NCBI GenBank assembly: GCA_016841045.1
Contig: JAENZX010000006.1
Location: forward strand, 59,671 to 123,670
Origin: Thermincola carboxydiphila
Lineage (GTDB): Bacteria > Bacillota > Thermincolia > Thermincolales > UBA2595
DNA: 64,000 nucleotides
Direction of reading: 5' to 3'
Shown here: one piece after another, positions 61,163 through 64,000 of the stretch
How positions within the stretch are numbered: the stretch's first letter is position 1
How the letters are laid out: every line of letters starts with the position of its first letter
Program-made: the position numbers and the translations under genes
Notes under the pieces: generated by a model
Seen by the model: the letters and a program-made list of their open reading frames with translations, nothing else
The model's database searches: none
Told to the model about the DNA's origin: nothing

Positions 61163-62344
61163 AGTGCCGGCAGATTCTTGCCGGTTTTCTAAAATACGAC
61201 GCAAAGCCAATACCAAAAATCCTAGAAGGACTAAGGGCACGATTTGTATTTTTATAAGTTTGGCTATAGGGTCATTAATAAGCGGCATTACCCACATTGT
61301 TAGAAGAGTCAGTTTTTCGTAAGGTTTCCAGCCGTTAGTGTGTGCTTCCCATCCATACCAGGCCATGGCCAGTGCCAAAATAACAAGGTCATACTGAAAA
61401 GCATAAGGAGTCACCATGAAAATGCTGGCGATAAGAAAGGGAATCTTTAATGAAAATGGCAGATTTCTTTTGTACCAGACCCAAAAAACCGCTAAGGTCA
61501 TTCCAACCGTAAACAGCCCCTGAACTGCATATGAAGCCTTGGCTCCCAGACCTAGCAGCATACTTAAGGCAAAAACTGTTGACAATTTAGCCCATGGTAA
61601 ATATCCGCTTTCTATTAAACTGGTAACAAAGGGCATTTGTTGTTTAAAGGTCAGCCACACATCCGGATCAAAGAATAAAATACTGGATAGGGCTAGTATC
61701 GCAGCAGAGATCATTGCACCCCCGAGTGCTTTCCAGTATTTGCCGGCAACCAGGGCTACAAACACAAGAAAAGCTAAATGAGGTTTATAACTCAGCACAC
61801 CTAAAAGTAAACCTCCTAACCAGGGGTTTCCTTGTAATAGAAACAGTCCCCAACCAAGCAGTGACGCTGTCAAAAAACCATTTTGTCCGTGTAGAATATT
61901 TTGCAGTGCTCCCGGAAAAGCGAGAGCGAGGCTGTAAATTAGGGGGTCAGGAACTATTCGGCGTAATACTGCGACATAGATTATAAGAGTAGAAGTGATC
62001 CATATTGCCAGTGAAGCAATGTACGGCAGGTATGACAATGGGAATACAAACAGCAGAAAAGTTGGCGGATAGTACCAGCCAACAGGATTAATAAAATGGC
62101 CGACTATTTCGGTTTCTTTTTCCCAGGCTTTTGTAATGTTATAAATATCAAGGATACGACCTTCTTTTGCCATATCAGAAGCGGCATAGAAACATATGAA
62201 GTCGGTTCCAAACGGCAGGTTTCTTCTATCGCTTATCCCTGACCCGGTAATGAACCAGTAAAAGCCCATCACAACGAAGACGACAATCAGTGACCAGGAA
62301 TAAACCAGAATTCTTCTTCTGTTCAGCCATTCCAATGCAAACAC
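61157..62344 (-). CDS. GT87-like polyprenol-phosphate mannosyltransferase family membrane protein (DUF2029)
   Basis: 395 residues from GTG 62344; a TTG at 62335 has a better distance (6 bases) to AGGTAGGTG and may be the true start. About ten membrane helices. GT-C character: DFICFYAASDMAKEGRILDI in the first large loop (acidic residues), NPVGWYYPPTFLLFVFPLSY, LHGQNGFLTASLLGWG and LGVLSYKPHLAFLVFVAL (KPH motif), MLLGLGAKASYAVQGL. This pattern is that of PF09594, which includes mycobacterial alpha-mannosyltransferases using polyprenol-P-mannose. It would extend a glycan outside the membrane. Convergent with the phosphohexomutase gene and divergent from the degS-like gene. Confidence 0.8.
   Translation of the reverse strand: MFALEWLNRRRILVYSWSLIVVFVVMGFYWFITGSGISDRRNLPFGTDFICFYAASDMAKEGRILDIYNITKAWEKETEIVGHFINPVGWYYPPTFLLFVFPLSYLPYIASLAIWITSTLIIYVAVLRRIVPDPLIYSLALAFPGALQNILHGQNGFLTASLLGWGLFLLQGNPWLGGLLLGVLSYKPHLAFLVFVALVAGKYWKALGGAMISAAILALSSILFFDPDVWLTFKQQMPFVTSLIESGYLPWAKLSTVFALSMLLGLGAKASYAVQGLFTVGMTLAVFWVWYKRNLPFSLKIPFLIASIFMVTPYAFQYDLVILALAMAWYGWEAHTNGWKPYEKLTLLTMWVMPLINDPIAKLIKIQIVPLVLLGFLVLALRRILENRQESAGTL
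61167..61190 (+). terminator. Terminator of the phosphohexomutase gene, inside the convergent gene
   Basis: CCGGCA (61167-61172) / TGCCGG (61179-61184), 6-base loop, then TTTTCT. It lies within the 3' coding end of the leftward GT87-like gene. Confidence 0.65.
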
Positions 62345-62452
62345 CTACCTAAATAAAATTAGTAACTTTTTCCGTTACCAATTAATTATATACGAAAGCA
62401 CTGTTATTGAACATGGTGTTCTAGATTAAACTAACTGGAAAGGTTGTTATTG

Positions 62453-63517
62453 ATGTTTGAAAAAGTAATAAAAAAAATGGTTAAGACACTGGATGATGGG
62501 CGAGTTGAGCTTTTTTCCGCGGCTGAAAATGTAAGGAATGAATGTCCAGGATTGAACGAAGAATTGAAGGAAATCGACAGAAAGATTTTAAATCTAGATA
62601 ATCTGATTGCTGAATCGGGCGCAATGAATCGTTCTGGGAAAAGCCGCTATATGGTACAGCGTAATCGATTGCTGGGGAAAAAAACGAAAGTGGAAGAAAA
62701 ACTCTATAGCTTTCAGTCAACTATTGAAAAAGCAGAAAATATGGTTTCGCGAATTGGGATGGTTATGGATTTCTTAAGTGGTGACTATAACGATTTGAAT
62801 CTTAGGTTTGAAAACCTACAGCAAAGACAACAATTGAGCCTGCAAATTATTAGAGCTCAGGAAGAGGAGCGGAAAAGAATGGCCCGGGATATTCACGATG
62901 GTCCTGCTCAGTCAATGGCTAATGTTGTCTTTAGAATTGAATTCTGTGAAAAGTTGTTGGATATTGAGCCTGACAGAATTCGTGAAGAATTGAGGGAGCT
63001 AAAGGAAGTTATAAAAGATAATCTACAGGATGTCCGAAAGATTATTTTTGATCTAAGACCAATGGCTCTTGATGACCTCGGTTTAGCTCCCGCGATAAAA
63101 AGATATGTAGATAACTTTAGAGAAAGCAGCGGTCTAAAAGTAAATTTTCATTTTTTTGGACAAGAATGCAGGTTGGAACCGGCGCTTGAAATTGTTGTTT
63201 TCAGATTAATTCAGGAGTGTCTTAACAATATAGTTAAGCATGCTGAGGCTGATGAAGTAACTTTAACACTTAAGATTAAGCCTGATTTCATTACGGTTGT
63301 TGTTGAGGATAATGGAAAAGGCTTTGACTTGTCCAGGCACTCTCTGGAAGGATTTAATAATCACTTTGGTCTTATTAGTATGGATGAAAGGGCTTCTCTT
63401 TTGGGTGGTGAAATGAAGATAAAAACAGAGGAAGGCAAGGGAACAAAAGTATCTTTTCGGCTTCCGGTAAAACAACAATCCAAGGCTATAAAAATAGACC
63501 AAATTAAAAATTCCTAA
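62453..63517 (+). CDS. degS: DegS-type sensor histidine kinase (HisKA_3), cytoplasmic
   Basis: 354 residues from ATG 62453 (GGAAAGG 9 bases upstream; a TTG at 62444 is adjacent to the RBS and unlikely). No membrane segment. N-terminal coiled-coil sensor region (about 1-130), RAQEEERKRMARDIHDGPAQ with phospho-accepting His148, FDLRPMALDDLGLAPAIKRY, then an HATPase_c domain: ECLNNIVKHAEADEVTLTLK (N box), VVEDNGKGFDLSRHS (G1) and GEGKGTKVSFRLPVK-like end (EEGKGTKV). This is the DegS form, which normally phosphorylates a DegU/NarL-type regulator; none is adjacent. The next gene downstream is a pilin-like start behind riboswitches. Confidence 0.9.
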   Translation: MFEKVIKKMVKTLDDGRVELFSAAENVRNECPGLNEELKEIDRKILNLDNLIAESGAMNRSGKSRYMVQRNRLLGKKTKVEEKLYSFQSTIEKAENMVSRIGMVMDFLSGDYNDLNLRFENLQQRQQLSLQIIRAQEEERKRMARDIHDGPAQSMANVVFRIEFCEKLLDIEPDRIREELRELKEVIKDNLQDVRKIIFDLRPMALDDLGLAPAIKRYVDNFRESSGLKVNFHFFGQECRLEPALEIVVFRLIQECLNNIVKHAEADEVTLTLKIKPDFITVVVEDNGKGFDLSRHSLEGFNNHFGLISMDERASLLGGEMKIKTEEGKGTKVSFRLPVKQQSKAIKIDQIKNS

Positions 63518-63548
63518 ATAAAAATTTGGAGAAACTTTAAAAAATATG

Positions 63549-63577
63549 TAGACAGGCTATGTAAAATGTGGTAATAT
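63549..63577 (+). promoter_or_regulatory. Promoter of the riboswitch-pilin unit
   Basis: TAGACA (63549-63554), 17-base spacer, TAATAT (63572-63577), with TG-n directly before the -10 (extended -10). Expected start near 63584, just before the first aptamer. Confidence 0.65.
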
Positions 63578-63608
63578 GAAACTGCAAAAACGGAATAACA
63601 ATATGTTA

Positions 63609-63699
63609 TATCCCGATAAAGGCAAAATCACTGAAAAGTGATGACGCAAAGCCATGGGTCTAAGGTGATAAATCACTATGATTGCCAGGTTGCCGAAGA
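63609..63699 (+). promoter_or_regulatory. Cyclic-di-GMP-I (GEMM-I) riboswitch aptamer 1
   Basis: Class I c-di-GMP motifs in order: GGCAAA (63621-63626), hairpin ATCACT-GAAA-AGTGAT (63627-63642, GNRA tetraloop), GACGCAAAGCCATGGGTCTAA (63643 on; conserved GACGCAAAGCC core), a variable arm GTGA-TAAA-TCAC (63665-63676) with the receptor-side sequence, then ATGATTGCCAGGTTGCCG (63678-63695). The fit to the GEMM-I consensus is close. An expression platform with terminator and anti-terminator follows. Confidence 0.93.
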
Positions 63700-63700
63700 T

Positions 63701-63758
63701 AGAAGTTGTTTTTTAACTTCTCTTACAGGCATTCCTGCAAGGGAAGTTTTTTATTTTT
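63701..63758 (+). terminator. Riboswitch 1 expression platform: terminator with competing anti-terminator
   Basis: Terminator AACTTCTCTT (63715-63724) / AAGGGAAGTT (63739-63748), 10 pairs with one G-T, inner CAGG/CCTG stem, then a T-rich run to 63758. AGAAGTT (63701-63707) just after the aptamer can pair with AACTTCT (63715-63721) and would block the terminator. Which state ligand favours cannot be told from sequence. Confidence 0.85.
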
Positions 63759-63765
63759 AAAACCT

Positions 63766-63867
63766 GACAACGAAAAAGGCAAAACCGTTGAAAAGCGGTG
63801 ACGCAAAGCTATGGGTCCTAACTAGTGAGTAGTGTTACCCACTAAAGGATCGCCAGGCCGCCGAATT
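63766..63867 (+). promoter_or_regulatory. Cyclic-di-GMP-I riboswitch aptamer 2
   Basis: Same order as aptamer 1: GGCAAA (63778-63783), hairpin ACCGTT-GAAA-AGCGGT, GACGCAAAGCTATGGGTCC core, a longer variable arm (63818-63848), then GATCGCCAGGCCGCCGAA. Core elements start 157 bases after those of aptamer 1. Variable stems differ from copy 1 but keep pairing, a sign of selection. Confidence 0.92.
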
Positions 63868-63869
63868 GA

Positions 63870-63920
63870 GAAGTTTGATACCGCAAGCTCTTCCTTCGGC
63901 GTGGGAAGAGCTTTTTGTTT
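63870..63920 (+). terminator. Riboswitch 2 expression platform terminator
   Basis: AAGCTCTTCC (63885-63894) / GGAAGAGCTT (63904-63913), a 10-bp stem, then TTTTTGTTT. GAAG-TTTG (63870-63877) can pair with CAAG-CTCTTC as a possible anti-terminator, weaker than in copy 1. Confidence 0.82.
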
Positions 63921-63967
63921 CCTTAAAATGTGGAGCGGTAATAAAGTTCTGAAAGGAGGTGAGAAGG

Positions 63968-64000
63968 ATGATGTCAATGATTAAAAATCTGTGGAAAGAA
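63968..64000 (+). CDS. Start of a probable Flp-type (type IVb) pilin gene, cut by window end
   Basis: Eleven codons visible (MMSMIKNLWKE) with AAAGGAGGTGA 5 bases upstream, the strongest RBS in the window. Short basic start followed by W-K-E matches the leader of Flp pilins (typically a basic leader, then G-x-x-x-x-E-Y). The gene is directly under two c-di-GMP riboswitches, which fits pili and adhesion. Only the first residues are present, so the identity is inferred. Confidence 0.5.
   Translation, partial: MMSMIKNLWKE

Noticed and set aside
62409-62421. GAACATGGTGTTC as a LexA (SOS) box
   Set aside because: Firmicute LexA boxes have GAAC-n4-GTTC; here the spacer is 5 bases, so the half sites are out of register. 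Only a generic dyad remains.
1-64000. Genomic island, prophage or transposon
   Set aside because: No integrase, transposase, phage gene or clear attachment-site repeat was found, although composition varies.

Overview
The window looks like chromosome from a low-to-medium G+C Firmicute of the Clostridia, perhaps a Peptococcaceae-type anaerobe (inference; no 16S or other marker gene is present). The support is strong AGGAGG-type ribosome binding sites, frequent GTG/TTG starts, S-layer homology (SLH) proteins, an LCP attachment enzyme, TagO/TagA-type transferases, a DegS-type kinase and class I cyclic-di-GMP riboswitches. Two spot counts illustrate base variation: 9541-9600 has 20/60 G+C and 55081-55140 has 31/60. 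No tRNA, rRNA, CRISPR array, transposase or phage gene was seen.

Layout. 2-2071 is the 3' end of a large secreted repeat protein (FN3 modules alternating with a jelly-roll-like module), ended by a terminator. 2365-10778 is a rightward sugar/glycan set: pyruvyltransferase-like protein, formyltransferase, WbqC-like protein, polyprenol-P glycosyltransferase, WecE-type aminotransferase, flippase-like protein, methyltransferase and GT39-like protein. A lone leftward methyltransferase follows (10862-11773). From 11946 a very long rightward glycan locus begins with a winged-helix/nucleotidyltransferase-like regulator. It continues with rmlD-A-C-B, a Wzm/Wzt ABC exporter, a NeuA-HAD phosphatase fusion with a NeuB-like synthase, many glycosyltransferases, a complete GDP-D-glycero-D-manno-heptose set (hddA, gmhA, hddC, gmhB) next to a GMD-like dehydratase and a reductase, an O-antigen-ligase-like protein and a polyprenyl-phosphate sugar-1-P transferase (to 39626). 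39731-43971 holds a UbiA-like prenyltransferase, an ABC1/UbiB-like kinase, a DUF362 protein and a second flippase-like protein.

44067-46991 is an efflux-type cassette: lipoprotein adaptor, TolC-like protein and TetR regulator, with a promoter and palindromic operator in front but no pump gene. 47189-54276 concerns the cell surface: a giant SLH-anchored subtilase, an LCP enzyme, a TagA/WecG transferase and a small SLH protein. 54447-57596 is GT4-murJ-fabZ. 57597-57929 is a 333-base gene-free stretch with a promoter and an elaborate predicted RNA leader before a tagO/wecA-type gene. DUF421, phosphohexomutase, a convergent GT87-like gene and a DegS-like kinase follow. The window ends with two tandem c-di-GMP-I riboswitches, each with its own terminator, directly before the start of what is probably an Flp-type pilin gene.

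Working model (inference): the locus makes an exported surface polysaccharide or S-layer glycan containing dTDP-6-deoxyhexoses (possibly N-formylated 4-amino sugars), GDP-(6-deoxy)heptose and a CMP-activated nonulosonic acid. Wzm/Wzt exports it, and the SLH/LCP/TagA genes beside it anchor proteins and polymers to the wall.
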